A stretch of DNA of 64,000 nucleotides from JAZBPO01 sp963691775 (GCA_963691775.1 OY829369.1:1984001-2048000), one strand, 5' to 3'. Counted from the first letter of the stretch, positions 27,579 through 34,747 are shown. The notes: generated by a model from the sequence alone, not told the origin. Translations and numbers: made by a program.

Positions 27579-27785
27579 CGCGACTTCGACGTACGAGGAG
27601 CGGCTGCTAGGCGCCGGAACGGGGAGACCATCTTCCTTGAGGCCCTCGATATGAAACGCGATTGCTTCACTCATGTTGGAGACGACCGCCTCCTCCGTTT
27701 CGCCAGTGCTCACACAACCGGGAAGATCCGGCGAGAATGCACTGAATCCGGTGCCGGTTTTCTCTAGGACAATTAAATACTTCAT
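27573..27785 (-). CDS. hicB: HicB-type antitoxin (cassette)
   Basis: A 70-residue antitoxin. MKYLIVLEKTGTGFSAFSPDLPGCVSTGET is the usual HicB partial RNase-H-like fold, followed by the helix AVVSNMSEAIAFHIEGLKEDG. It has no separate C-terminal DNA-binding domain, so it is of the short HicB class. It would bind and inactivate HicA. Its ATG overlaps the hicA stop by four bases (27782-27785), and its own stop lies in the attC core. The two genes share a single cassette; toxin-antitoxin cassettes are known to stabilise integron arrays. Confidence 0.9.
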   Translation of the reverse strand: MKYLIVLEKTGTGFSAFSPDLPGCVSTGETEEAVVSNMSEAIAFHIEGLKEDGLPVPAPSSRSSYVEVAA

Positions 27786-27976
27786 AACTTCAGACCTGCC
27801 TGCTTGAGCACGCTGTTGAAGGTCCCTTGGGCCAGATCATCGCTCATCTTGCCGGGGATTGTGACTCGACCAGGTTTCGTCGGATGCTTGTACTGACGGT
27901 GGCTGCCGCGAGTGACGTGCAGGTACCAGCCATCTCTCTCCACCATCCGAATCGCATCCCTGACCTTAGTGGGCAC
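27782..27976 (-). CDS. hicA: HicA-type mRNA interferase toxin (cassette)
   Basis: A 64-residue toxin of the HicA double-stranded-RNA-binding fold that cleaves mRNA without the ribosome. It has MVERDGWYLHVTRGSHRQYKHP, with the catalytic His in GSH, and the conserved tail GTFNSVLKQAGLKL. The start is GTG at 27976, 20 bases inside the cassette from the attC core. It precedes hicB, the normal gene order for this module. It is one of the few bicistronic cassettes in the array. Confidence 0.92.
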   Translation of the reverse strand: MPTKVRDAIRMVERDGWYLHVTRGSHRQYKHPTKPGRVTIPGKMSDDLAQGTFNSVLKQAGLKL

Positions 27977-27995
27977 GCTGGTCTCCGCGAAAGTC

Positions 27996-28055
27996 GCCTA
28001 ATGCTTAGCTTGTTCGGATGCGCAGCCCGCAGTCCGAACGAAGCGCTCGTTATGC
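27996..28055 (-). repeat. attC 33 (60 bp, left core mutated)
   Basis: Left core reads GCCTAAT where GCCTAAC is expected; right core is GTTATGC. The stem is of the short type. It belongs to the DUF6438-like cassette. Confidence 0.85.
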
Positions 28056-28592
28056 ATCATTCGGGGGTGCCCATTCTCTGATCACGCTGAAGACTTGCCT
28101 CTCGAGAAGCACGAGCTTCCTCGGCGCGCCTTCGCAGCCGTAATCGAGTGTCAGGCTTGCAAACCTGTCACCGAGCCGCGCGTCCCAGCTGGTTCGCGGC
28201 GCGTCGTATATTGAGGACGTACACCCATCCCCTTCGAACGCATAGATACTTGGTGTGTCGAAAAGCCCCCCCGCAACCAGGGTGTTGGCCAGTCGCGCGA
28301 GGTCAGGCCGTTCCAGTCTGCGCTGGTATGCGGGTATGACGGAATCGCTGACGGGCTCTACCCGCAGCATCCCGTTGCGAAGCGTGACATCGACGATTGA
28401 GCAGCTTCCTTCGCAGGCTCCTGTTCGAAGACTGAGCTCAAAGCGACGCAGCTCGCGTGCATTCCAGCTGTGACCGTCAGCGTTCTCAATGGCGTTCGCG
28501 ACATCAATCTCCTTCGCCACACCGATCATGCCCCCTAGCACGATGAGGATTGCGGCTAGCGAGGCGTACTGGCTAGGCGTCGGCTGATGCAT
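28050..28592 (-). CDS. Cassette protein with DUF6438-like domain, membrane-anchored
   Basis: A 180-residue protein. One N-terminal hydrophobic segment (YASLAAILIVLGGMIGVA) may be an uncleaved anchor. The following domain has FELSLRTGACEGSCSIVDVTLRNG, a pattern like the DUF6438 family, which has two nearby Cys before a beta strand. The function of that family is unknown. The ATG lies within the degenerate core of the neighbouring attC (28589-28595), and the stop lies in its own attC core. Confidence 0.65.
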   Translation of the reverse strand: MHQPTPSQYASLAAILIVLGGMIGVAKEIDVANAIENADGHSWNARELRRFELSLRTGACEGSCSIVDVTLRNGMLRVEPVSDSVIPAYQRRLERPDLARLANTLVAGGLFDTPSIYAFEGDGCTSSIYDAPRTSWDARLGDRFASLTLDYGCEGAPRKLVLLERQVFSVIREWAPPNDA

Positions 28593-28657
28593 TGCGCAAA
28601 GGCCGACCGGAGCTACGGCTCAAAGAAACGCGTGCCCGGTCTAGCCGCTTGTTGGGC
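28589..28657 (-). repeat. attC 32 (69 bp, left core degenerate)
   Basis: Left core reads GCATTGC where GCATAAC would match the partner core; right core is GTTGGGC. Inner arms resemble attC 7. It belongs to the cassette of 28723-29130. Confidence 0.75.
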
Positions 28658-28722
28658 GACAAGTTCCAAGAAAGCGGTAAGTAGTTCACGAATGTTCCCC
28701 TTTGCCGCTATGGCAGCGCCGG

Positions 28723-29130
28723 CTACGCGCCCAACGTCTGAAGGAGCCTCGCGTACGACTCATGGTCCGATCGCATCGCGTTGCCCTCGAAGACATAGAG
28801 CTCTCCATCGAACCAATTCGCGAAGATGACATACACACCGCCCGGCTTGGTCAGAACGGCGTCGCAGCTAGTCTTCGCTTCGTACCTGAACCGGGCGGGA
28901 AGGCCGCGGCTGGACTTAAACACACGAAGAACTGTCACCTCTGCCTTCTCTCCCCGTGTCGTATCGACACGAAGCTCGACGATCTCCTCAGCATTGCCTT
29001 CCTGCAGCCGGAACTCGCGAACCAGATCGATCGGGCTGGGAGCATCGCCTACATACGCGCACGGAAAAGCGTTGGCGGAGATGAGCAGCAAAAGGAGTGC
29101 TGCAAGCCGGCCGACTAGGCCGCCACCCAA
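28723..29130 (-). CDS. Cassette-encoded secreted protein, unknown function
   Basis: A 135-residue protein with a hydrophobic signal peptide (LVGRLAALLLLLISANA) and a mature part containing CAYVGDAPSPIDLVREFRL and GGVYVIFANWFDGELYVFEG. The start is inferred as TTG at 29130, the first codon of the cassette and part of the attC core GTTGGGT; no other start gives a complete signal peptide. The last 65 bases of the cassette (28658-28722) are untranslated. Family not recognised. Confidence 0.62.
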   Translation of the reverse strand: MGGGLVGRLAALLLLLISANAFPCAYVGDAPSPIDLVREFRLQEGNAEEIVELRVDTTRGEKAEVTVLRVFKSSRGLPARFRYEAKTSCDAVLTKPGGVYVIFANWFDGELYVFEGNAMRSDHESYARLLQTLGA

Positions 29131-29191
29131 CGCCAAGCCTGAGCGGCGGATGCGGCGCGCAGAGGGCGCGGCCTCCATGCGCTTGTTAGCA
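29125..29191 (-). repeat. attC 31 (67 bp)
   Basis: Cores ACCCAAC and GTTAGCA enclose GCCAAGCCTGAGCGGCGGATGC and a GC-rich arm. It terminates the WG-repeat cassette. Confidence 0.85.
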
Positions 29192-29281
29192 GCCATCAGG
29201 CTCGACCTCTGAATCATCTTCCGCATCCATGCTCGTGCACGGCCGAGAGTGCCAGATGTGTTGAACTGCGAGCCGACCCTC
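29192..29281 (-). repeat. 90-bp direct repeat, copy 2 (tail of WG cassette)
   Basis: Same 90 bases as 26441-26530, adjoining an attC core in both places. Here it lies downstream of the WG gene and is presumably non-coding remnant. Confidence 0.85.
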
Positions 29282-29310
29282 AGGCGCTACCTGCGAATCG
29301 CCACGGATAC

Positions 29311-29787
29311 CTATTCGCCGCATTCCCACCGGGTGTACTCTCCAGATTCATCAACCGGGACCACCTCGCAGCCTGAGCCAACCCTCGCCACTCCATCCTC
29401 TACGGGGAAAGCTGCTTCGTATTTTGCGTCGACTACGATTTCTCCGGACTCATTGATGAATCCGATTCGCCCGTCCTCAACGAAACGGCTGAATCCCTCA
29501 ACGAAGTAATCTGGTCCGTTGTCGAAAACGTAAGGCTCTACGAGCACTTCGCCCGCAGTATTGATGTACCGCCATCCGCGGCCCGGAAGCAGGTTCGCAG
29601 AGATCCCTCCGGCGGTGAATTCGTGAGCGAAGATGTATGCCGCTGGCGAGACTCGGCTCCCATCACAGGTGATGTAGCCGTACGCCTCGCTCTCCCTCTC
29701 GAAATAGGTTCCGCAGAGCGTCTCTCCGCCATCCGCAGCATGTGCCAACGCCGGAAGGAACGTTGCGACTACCATGAGACGGTTCAT
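29311..29787 (-). CDS. Cassette-encoded secreted WG-repeat protein
   Basis: A 158-residue exported protein. A signal peptide (MNRLMVVATFLPALAHA) is followed by repeated beta motifs typical of WG-containing repeats: GRGWRYINTAGEVLVEPY, DGRIGFINESGEIVVDAKYE, then DGVARVG. Two pairs of Cys are present (LCGTYF...ITCDG and SGCEVV...WECGE). WG proteins are commonly surface or periplasmic with no assigned reaction. The frame is open far upstream, but the ATG at 29787 is right at the cassette start. The cassette 3' end is a hybrid carrying the 90-bp repeat. Confidence 0.78.
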   Translation of the reverse strand: MNRLMVVATFLPALAHAADGGETLCGTYFERESEAYGYITCDGSRVSPAAYIFAHEFTAGGISANLLPGRGWRYINTAGEVLVEPYVFDNGPDYFVEGFSRFVEDGRIGFINESGEIVVDAKYEAAFPVEDGVARVGSGCEVVPVDESGEYTRWECGE

Positions 29788-29792
29788 GAGGC

Positions 29793-29851
29793 GCCTACGC
29801 CAAGGCTGTTCGGTCGCGCGAAGCGCTATCCGAACCAGCCGCTTGTTATGT
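29793..29851 (-). repeat. attC 30 (59 bp, one base lost in left core)
   Basis: Left side reads GCCTACGCC where GCCTAACGCC is usual; right core is GTTATGT. Inner arms CAAGGCTGTTCGGT and CCGAACCAGCCGCTT are intact. It belongs to the long cassette ending at 30825. Confidence 0.8.
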
Positions 29852-30513
29852 GCGTACCTGCCAAGCTGTAGGTGAGCGGCTTCCATGCATGACCACCAAG
29901 AGAGCTTCAACCAAGGATCTGATGCCGAAGTACGCTGCGGTAGGGGAGCTTTGAAGCAGAGGCCGGCGAACGCCGCAGTGCGCATTAGCAAGCCGCGTGG
30001 CGCAGAGCCGATGCGATTGAGCGTAGAACCGCCTTTATCAAGGAACGCGTCGCCTACGCCGCGACGCCGCTCCTTCGTAACAGACCGCTGTGGAATTGAA
30101 ATCATTCTGCGCATCCCTTCGCAGAGAAGAACCACGGACGACAGTGTTTCACAAGGTCTCTCGAGCGCGGCATGTGCATGCCTCGCCGGAATCACCGTTG
30201 AGGTCATAGGCACGAAGCCGGGCATCAAGCCCGAGCCTGTAGGATTCGAAGACCGCTCGCGTTTCTCGCAGCGCCAGCAAACTGTCCCCGAGATCGTCGC
30301 ACAGGCGAAACCGCTCGTAGACCGACAAGTCGTTAGGTGATGTAGATATCAGACGCTTACCCACTGGGGATCAGGCTACCCGCAGGGCATGCTGCGGCAC
30401 ACTACGCCTGTGTTCGGCTGCTATTGACGCAGCGTAGACCCTTGCACAGCCAAAGGGATCCGCTCGGCAAGTCGTGATCCGCGATGTTCCATCAGGCAGC
30501 ATCCGCATTGGCG
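29852..30513 (-). other. Long cassette tail without a convincing gene
   Basis: About 660 bases between attC 30 and the stop of the next cassette gene. Only one weak minus-strand frame (30149-30364) looks at all protein-like. A GTTAGGT heptamer at 30332-30338 has no partner core, so a lost attC or a decayed second gene is possible. Confidence 0.4.
30149..30364 (-). CDS. Doubtful small protein in cassette tail
   Basis: A 71-residue open frame from GTG: MGKRLISTSPNDLSVYERF and then LCDDLGDSLLALRETRAVFE. The composition is more protein-like than the surrounding frames, but there is no ribosome site, no family match I recognise and no attC of its own. It could be a decayed gene. Confidence 0.25.
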   Translation of the reverse strand: MGKRLISTSPNDLSVYERFRLCDDLGDSLLALRETRAVFESYRLGLDARLRAYDLNGDSGEACTCRARETL

Positions 30514-30816
30514 TCACTCGCTTGTCGTTGCGAGCTGCTGAAGAAAGAACACCTCACCCTCAAATTCCAATGGCGTTGCGGACTCACTTGGCAGTTCTGA
30601 GCAGAAACCGTCCGACTCGAAGGAAGTAAGGTAACCCTCGCAGCGAATCTTGCCGTCCTCGCGAAGCCATGCCCCCGCACGAGGCTGCGAGGTCAGCGAG
30701 CTTCTATCGTGTAGCTCCATGGCACCTGGAAAGAGCTCTGGCGACGCCTGGAAGGCCAAATCGATGAACATGGCGAGCGCTGCAAACAGAACGACGGTTG
30801 AAAGATGCTTCTTCAT
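30514..30816 (-). CDS. Cassette-encoded exported protein, unknown function
   Basis: A 100-residue protein with an N-terminal signal sequence or anchor, MKKHLSTVVLFAALAMFIDLAF. The mature part contains KIRCEGYLTSFESDGFCSEL, with two Cys, and LEFEGEVFFLQQLATTSE. Family not recognised. The ATG is 9 bases inside its cassette. Its attC is the distant site at 29793-29851, leaving an unusually long 660-base 3' tail. Confidence 0.6.
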   Translation of the reverse strand: MKKHLSTVVLFAALAMFIDLAFQASPELFPGAMELHDRSSLTSQPRAGAWLREDGKIRCEGYLTSFESDGFCSELPSESATPLEFEGEVFFLQQLATTSE

Positions 30817-30825
30817 ATAAGTGAC

Positions 30826-30915
30826 ACCTAAGGCTTGGCGTGAACGGCAGTCGCAGCGCATCGCGCTGTCACCGCCCTGCGCCCACAGGACGCGCACTCA
30901 AGGCGCTTGTTAGCC
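30826..30915 (-). repeat. attC 29 (90 bp, left core ACCTAAG)
   Basis: Left core ACCTAAG departs from the consensus AAC; right core is GTTAGCC, whose complement opens the cassette at 31372. It belongs to the eight-Cys protein cassette of 30910-31368. Confidence 0.8.
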
Positions 30916-31368
30916 GTCATCTGTTGGGCTCCAAGGTGGTACAGCGAGCGTGCAGACACCCTCAGAGCAGGATGGCCCGTATCCATCGCATAGCCAGCCT
31001 CTGGAATCGCAGGGCTCCAAAGATGCCTGCATGTGAGTCTGGATTCTGGCGTTCAGCTTTTCGAGCTCAGCAAGATGCTCCCGATTTACTACGTTCGCGC
31101 AACCGGCTGCGGGCCGCATAGACACGCAGTCCTCATGGACGCGACAAGCCCTCTTCCCCTCCAACATACGCGGCATCGCCATCACTAGCTCACTCGCTAG
31201 TGCGCAATGATCTGGGGTCTGAACCAGCTCAACGCCCAGTGAGGGTGGCGCTCCCTCTTCGAAGCTCAAGGGTATGGCGGAGCTCGCGAACTTGAAGACG
31301 ATTCCTAGCACCAGGGCCGCCGATAGAGCCTAGAGTGCCAGGCGGCCAATTGTGGCGCGATCTGCCAT
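30910..31368 (-). pseudogene. Eight-cysteine secreted protein with in-frame amber codon in the signal region
   Basis: The frame from ATG 31368 reads MADRATIGRLAL, then TAG (31332-31330), then ALSAALVLGIVFKFASS and the mature domain, ending at 30910. Without the stop, this would be a normal signal peptide. Either the gene is inactivated, or translation restarts at GTG 31311 without a full signal peptide. The mature part has Cys spacing C-x19-C-x5-C-x8-C-x29-C-x6-C-x6-C-x4-C, shared with the cassette protein at 32057-32494. The stop codon lies in the attC core. Function unknown. Confidence 0.65.
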
Positions 31369-31371
31369 GAC

Positions 31372-31461
31372 GGCTAACGCCAAGCCTGAGCGGCGGGTGC
31401 AGCGCGAAGCGCTGCGACCGTCCGGCGCCCGAAGGGCGCGAACTCAAGGCGCTTGTTGAGC
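31372..31461 (-). repeat. attC 28 (90 bp)
   Basis: Cores GGCTAAC and GTTGAGC; the 90-bp type with GCCAAGCCTGAGCGGCGGGTGC. Its right core complements GCTCAAC at the start of the ankyrin cassette, to which it belongs. Confidence 0.92.
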
Positions 31462-31462
31462 G

Positions 31463-31972
31463 TCACTTGCGATTCCTCTGGGATGCGATCGGCGGCCCAA
31501 CGCGTTTGAGAAACGCGACCACCTCGCCCTCTCCGCGTTCATGTGCAGCATCAATTGGGTTGCGACCTTCCTGGTCCAGAGCGTCCGTAGGAGCACCCGC
31601 GTCGACTAGCAATGAGACCACCTCTAGCGACCCTGCGGCAGCGGCCAAATGAAGTGCTGATCCAGTCGGGCTCGTTTGCTTGGCGTCTGCTCCAGCTGCG
31701 AGCAGGGCTCGAACAACTGCCGGTCCACCGTTCTGTGCGGCCCAATGCAGCGGTGTATAGCCACTGTAGCTAGCGAGACCTGGAGTTGCGCCCGCGTCGA
31801 GGAGGAGCGCGACTGCTTCGTCTCGATCATGCCCTGAAGCGCCAAAGAGCGGTGTCTCTCCGATCGAATCACGTACATCTACGTCGGCACCTGCCGCAAG
31901 CAGGTCGCGAACCCACTCGGCATCGCCGCTCCATGCAGCTGCGTGAAGCTCGGTCTCGGGAGAACCTTCCAT
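31463..31972 (-). CDS. Ankyrin-repeat protein (cassette)
   Basis: A 169-residue protein made almost entirely of ankyrin repeats: ETELHAAAWSGDAEWVRDLL, then VRDSIGETPLFGASGHDRDE, GYTPLHWAAQNGGPAVVRAL, TGSALHLAAAAGSLEVVSLL and a last repeat ending in AHERGEGEVVAFLK. It has no signal peptide, so it probably binds other proteins in the cytoplasm. The ATG at 31972 sits four bases from the attC core; a TTG start in the core would add five residues. Confidence 0.88.
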   Translation of the reverse strand: MEGSPETELHAAAWSGDAEWVRDLLAAGADVDVRDSIGETPLFGASGHDRDEAVALLLDAGATPGLASYSGYTPLHWAAQNGGPAVVRALLAAGADAKQTSPTGSALHLAAAAGSLEVVSLLVDAGAPTDALDQEGRNPIDAAHERGEGEVVAFLKRVGPPIASQRNRK

Positions 31973-31975
31973 GAC

Positions 31976-32062
31976 GCTCAACGCCAAGGCTGTGCGGGCG
32001 CGGCGGCCGCAGGCCGATGCGTCCGAGTGAGCGCAGCGAACGGCACGAGTTGCTTGTTAGCT
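31976..32062 (-). repeat. attC 27 (87 bp)
   Basis: Cores GCTCAAC and GTTAGCT, with the standard 87-bp GCCAAGGCTGTGCGGGCG arm. It belongs to the cassette of 32057-32494. Confidence 0.92.
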
Positions 32063-32494
32063 GCCATCCGTGGAGCCCGCCTCGCTGTACGGAATGAGCT
32101 GGCATTGACCACCCATGCACGCTACGCCCAGAACGCCCCCACAGTATGCGGACGGGATCTGGCAGTTCGATGCACTGAAGCTCTCGCGGACATTCGCCCT
32201 CGCACTGTTCGCCAAGGAGTTGAGCCGAGGAAGGTAGCTCCTCGAGACGGCGACCGTGCAGCCGAAGGGGTAGCTGCCCAGCCCGCATTCCGAACTGTCC
32301 TCGCATGCGTTATTCGTAGGGAGTTCCGCATCCAAGGTCTCGATGTCCGCCCAAGCCGCTTCGCACCGCTCGAAAGCCACGCCGATCTGAAGCTCTGGCA
32401 GCGAGCTCCTGAGCGTCAGCAAGCCCGCGATGGCAACGAACAGTCCAAACCCGACCGCTCCCAACCACTTCAAGGCTGGCCTGGCGCTCGCCAT
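32057..32494 (-). CDS. Eight-cysteine exported protein (cassette), intact family member
   Basis: A 145-residue protein with an N-terminal membrane segment (WLGAVGFGLFVAIAGLLTL) and a Cys-rich periplasmic domain: C-x19-C-x5-C-x8-C-x31-C-x6-C-x7-C-x4-C. The same spacing with VxRxxLxxL after the fourth Cys occurs in the cassette gene at 30910-31368, so the two are diverged paralogues. Disulphide-bonded folding is expected; the role is unknown. The ATG is four bases from the cassette start and the stop lies in the attC core. Confidence 0.72.
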   Translation of the reverse strand: MASARPALKWLGAVGFGLFVAIAGLLTLRSSLPELQIGVAFERCEAAWADIETLDAELPTNNACEDSSECGLGSYPFGCTVAVSRSYLPRLNSLANSARANVRESFSASNCQIPSAYCGGVLGVACMGGQCQLIPYSEAGSTDGS

Positions 32495-32497
32495 GGC

Positions 32498-32622
32498 AGC
32501 TAACACCTTGTTAAGCGGCAAAGTCGCCGAGGACCTAAATGTGATTCACATTTAGGCCGCAGGTGCTTTGTCCGAGTGACGGAGCCCGGAGGGCGGAGGA
32601 ACGAATTCAACAGCATGTTATA
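32498..32622 (-). repeat. attC 26 (125 bp, long type)
   Basis: Cores AGCTAAC and GTTATAT; contains the AAATGTGATTCACATTT palindrome and GGCCGCAGGTGC typical of the long sites here. It belongs to the AT-rich cassette of 32627-32944. Confidence 0.9.
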
Positions 32623-32626
32623 TGCT

Positions 32627-32944
32627 CTATCTCCATTCGCCATTACTCTTACCATCTTCAGGACCAATTAACGAATCTACTCGTTCAGCCAAAATTGTCT
32701 TCTTTGCTTCAATCAAAGCAGCGGAGTCTTTCTCAAATGTGTCATCCCATACAGTGGAATTGTTGTATTCGTCGACGACTTCCAAAGTCCAGCCGGTTTC
32801 GCCTTCTAGCTTGTATATTTCAACGCTTACAGCTTTACCACCACTAGATACTTTTTGTGATAGCGGGGAAATCTCGAGATTCGGTTCTTCTTCCATAGCT
32901 ACTGGTGCTTGTGTTTTGAAGTAGTCTGTTGATGCATATAACAC
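32627..32944 (-). CDS. Cassette protein, unknown function, AT-rich
   Basis: A 105-residue acidic protein. The start may be the GTG at 32944 overlapping the attC core, or the internal ATG at 32896 giving MEEEPNLEISPLSQKVSSGG. The core sequence IYKLEGETGWTLEVVDEYNN suggests a small beta fold. Codon and base use are clearly more AT-rich than the neighbouring cassettes, and its attC is of the long type, suggesting origin from a different genome. No family recognised. Confidence 0.65.
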   Translation of the reverse strand: MLYASTDYFKTQAPVAMEEEPNLEISPLSQKVSSGGKAVSVEIYKLEGETGWTLEVVDEYNNSTVWDDTFEKDSAALIEAKKTILAERVDSLIGPEDGKSNGEWR

Positions 32945-33049
32945 CCTGTTAAGCAGCCAAGTCTCCGAGGACCAAAATGTGATTCACATTTTGGCCGCAG
33001 GTGCTTGGTCCGAGCGACTGTAAGGAGCGACTTCAACAACATTTTATGC
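32936..33049 (-). repeat. attC 25 (114 bp, long type, right core mutated)
   Basis: Left core ATATAAC. The right core reads TTTATGC, with the G at the recombination point replaced by T. The AAAATGTGATTCACATTTT palindrome is present. It belongs to the cassette of 33044-33739. Confidence 0.85.
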
Positions 33050-33739
33050 ATTCTCGGCATCGGGTACGTTATCATCATCGAGATCCTCGGCAAGATCGTT
33101 CACAGTTCCAATTGCTTTTCTCTGATAATAAACAGCAACCGATGCTCCTATAAACCAAAAGAGCAATCCAAAAACTACCGCCGGATTTTCAGCTACAAAT
33201 GTCATTAGTTCAAAGAATGGCTTGCGTACCAAATAAAGCCATCTGGCTAGACAAGCTAGCGTTATGCCTACGGCGAAAACACACACAAGTAGGAGGGAGG
33301 TTAGACCAACCTCAGTGCGTGTTGGTATTCGTGTTTGTGAAACAACGGATTGAGCGGCGTCTGCTGTGTGAAGTTCGTATTTTGTGTCTCCACCAGTGAG
33401 CTTAGCTAAGAGTTTGCTGTTTTTCGCGAGCTCAATTCGGTTTCCGCTTAGGTACATTGCATTATTCAGTAAGCGGAGATACCAAAAACAGCCGACTAGT
33501 GAGCAAACAGCTAAAGCCCCCGTTGATAGGAACATGAATCCTGCATCATCTTGCATTCTAAAGATTGCATCTTGAGTGAAGATTGCGCCTGCAAGCAATG
33601 TGCTCCAGAAAGTGACCGCGATTCCAATTCCTGTAAGGAGTTGGCGAATGAATTTGTCACGATTAACTAGGATTTCAGTTTCTTTTTCGAGCAGTCGCTT
33701 TCTTTCCTCCATGAGGCTGTTTTCATTTTGAAAGTTCAT
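33044..33739 (-). CDS. Cassette membrane protein, four TM segments, unknown function
   Basis: A 231-residue AT-rich gene product. An N-terminal charged helix (LMEERKRLLEKETEILVNRD) probably forms a coiled coil. Two pairs of membrane segments follow: ITFWSTLLAG-like and MFLSTGALAVCSLVGCFWYL, then LTSLLLVCVFAVGITLACLA and AVVFGLLFWFIGASVAVYYQ. The C-terminus is strongly acidic (LAEDLDDDNVPD). It is one of the largest cassette genes. I do not recognise the family and give no function. Confidence 0.72.
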   Translation of the reverse strand: MNFQNENSLMEERKRLLEKETEILVNRDKFIRQLLTGIGIAVTFWSTLLAGAIFTQDAIFRMQDDAGFMFLSTGALAVCSLVGCFWYLRLLNNAMYLSGNRIELAKNSKLLAKLTGGDTKYELHTADAAQSVVSQTRIPTRTEVGLTSLLLVCVFAVGITLACLARWLYLVRKPFFELMTFVAENPAVVFGLLFWFIGASVAVYYQRKAIGTVNDLAEDLDDDNVPDAENA

Positions 33740-33763
33740 CGCTTAGCCTTTGGGGATAGGTGT

Positions 33764-33850
33764 GCATAACGCCAAGGCTGTGCGGGCGCGGCGGCCGTAG
33801 GCCGGTGCGTCCGAGCGAGCGAAGCGAACGCCACGAGCCGCTTGTTAGCT
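33764..33850 (-). repeat. attC 24 (87 bp)
   Basis: Cores GCATAAC and GTTAGCT with the 87-bp arm set. It belongs to the cassette of 33849-34220. Confidence 0.92.
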
Positions 33851-34220
33851 AGCACCGCACAACCTCCTCGATCTCTTCCGGCCGAGGGAGGCGGCACGGT
33901 GGATGTTCGCCTTGGGAGACGAGATCGACTCCCACGAGCCAGCCGCCACTTACCCAAAGCAGCCCGTCACAGAAGTTGGGCCCAGAACGATCGAACGAGA
34001 AACGGACCTGCGCCTCACCGACAGCTGGCCGAGCGTCCTTTCGCAAAGGCTCAAGGTCGAACGACGCGCACCCGCAAGGGCACTCACCGACAACCTTCAA
34101 GCCGGGGAGTTGCGTTCGCAGCGCCTCGCGCCCGTGTGATTGATCAATAAGCCACTGCAGCAGCTGCAGTTCGTCTGGCTGCAATGGGCGATCAACAACG
34201 CGAGTCCCGCGATCTGCCAT
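33849..34220 (-). CDS. Cassette protein with CxCGC motif, unknown function
   Basis: A 123-residue cytoplasmic protein: MADRGTRVVDRPLQPDELQL at the start, then VVGECPCGCASFDLEPL in the middle, where closely spaced Cys could bind a metal, and DGLLWVSGGWLVGVDLVS in the C-terminal half. The GC content matches the chromosome. The short 3' end runs into the attC. No family recognised with certainty. Confidence 0.65.
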   Translation of the reverse strand: MADRGTRVVDRPLQPDELQLLQWLIDQSHGREALRTQLPGLKVVGECPCGCASFDLEPLRKDARPAVGEAQVRFSFDRSGPNFCDGLLWVSGGWLVGVDLVSQGEHPPCRLPRPEEIEEVVRC

Positions 34221-34227
34221 GAGAGCT

Positions 34228-34287
34228 GGCTAAAGCTTAGCTTGTTCGGCTGCGCGCAGCGCAGTCCGAACGAAGCGCTTGTTGAGT
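34228..34287 (-). repeat. attC 23 (60 bp, left core GGCTAAA)
   Basis: Left core has AAA for AAC; right core GTTGAGT. Short type with GCTTAGCTTGTTCGGCTGCG. It belongs to the cassette of 34289-34744. Confidence 0.85.
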
Positions 34288-34288
34288 G

Positions 34289-34744
34289 TCATTCGCCTGA
34301 TCCCAACTGAACCCAATACAGCAACGTACCGGGCGACTCACCATAGACACCCAAACCGGTCGCGTATTCGCACTCAGCCGGAACCACCAGCCTAGTCCGC
34401 CAGGGACCTCGACGATCGTCGCCGATAGGGCCTTCTTCTGACACGAGCATCGTGCACGCATCCCCCGCCCCGGGTTGGACCGCAGTGTGTGCGCCAACGA
34501 TACGTTGCCCATTCACGAGTTCAGGGAACTCCAAGCGGAAGTCCAGCGCAGGACCCGCGTCACTTCGGCCACCGTTCGGAAGCAACCTACCGGCGAATTC
34601 AAACTCGCGAATGCTCACGTCGAAGCCGAGGTCTCTAGCCTCTTCAATCGAGAGCGTTTCCTCTCGATGAGGAAATGGCGCTTCGTGGGCACACGCCTTG
34701 CTGAGGACCACGAACAAGAACGCTGCCAGCGACAAGCGTCCCAT
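34289..34744 (-). CDS. Cassette-encoded secreted protein, unknown function
   Basis: A 151-residue protein with a signal peptide, MGRLSLAAFLFVVLSKACAH. The mature domain includes LGFDVSIREFEFAGRLLPNG, TAVQPGAGDACTMLVSEEG and a C-terminal GTLLYWVQLGSGE. Two Cys in the mature part could pair. The ATG is four bases from the attC core at 34748. Family not recognised. Confidence 0.66.
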   Translation of the reverse strand: MGRLSLAAFLFVVLSKACAHEAPFPHREETLSIEEARDLGFDVSIREFEFAGRLLPNGGRSDAGPALDFRLEFPELVNGQRIVGAHTAVQPGAGDACTMLVSEEGPIGDDRRGPWRTRLVVPAECEYATGLGVYGESPGTLLYWVQLGSGE

Positions 34745-34747
34745 GGC

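Noticed and set aside
29311..30228. A 305-residue protein including the WG-repeat domain
   Set aside because: The upstream half crosses attC 30 and an unrelated cassette tail; the signal peptide at 29787 shows the real start.
30332..30338. GTTAGGT heptamer as the core of another attC
   Set aside because: No partner RYYYAAC core and no stem arms within 150 bases on either side.
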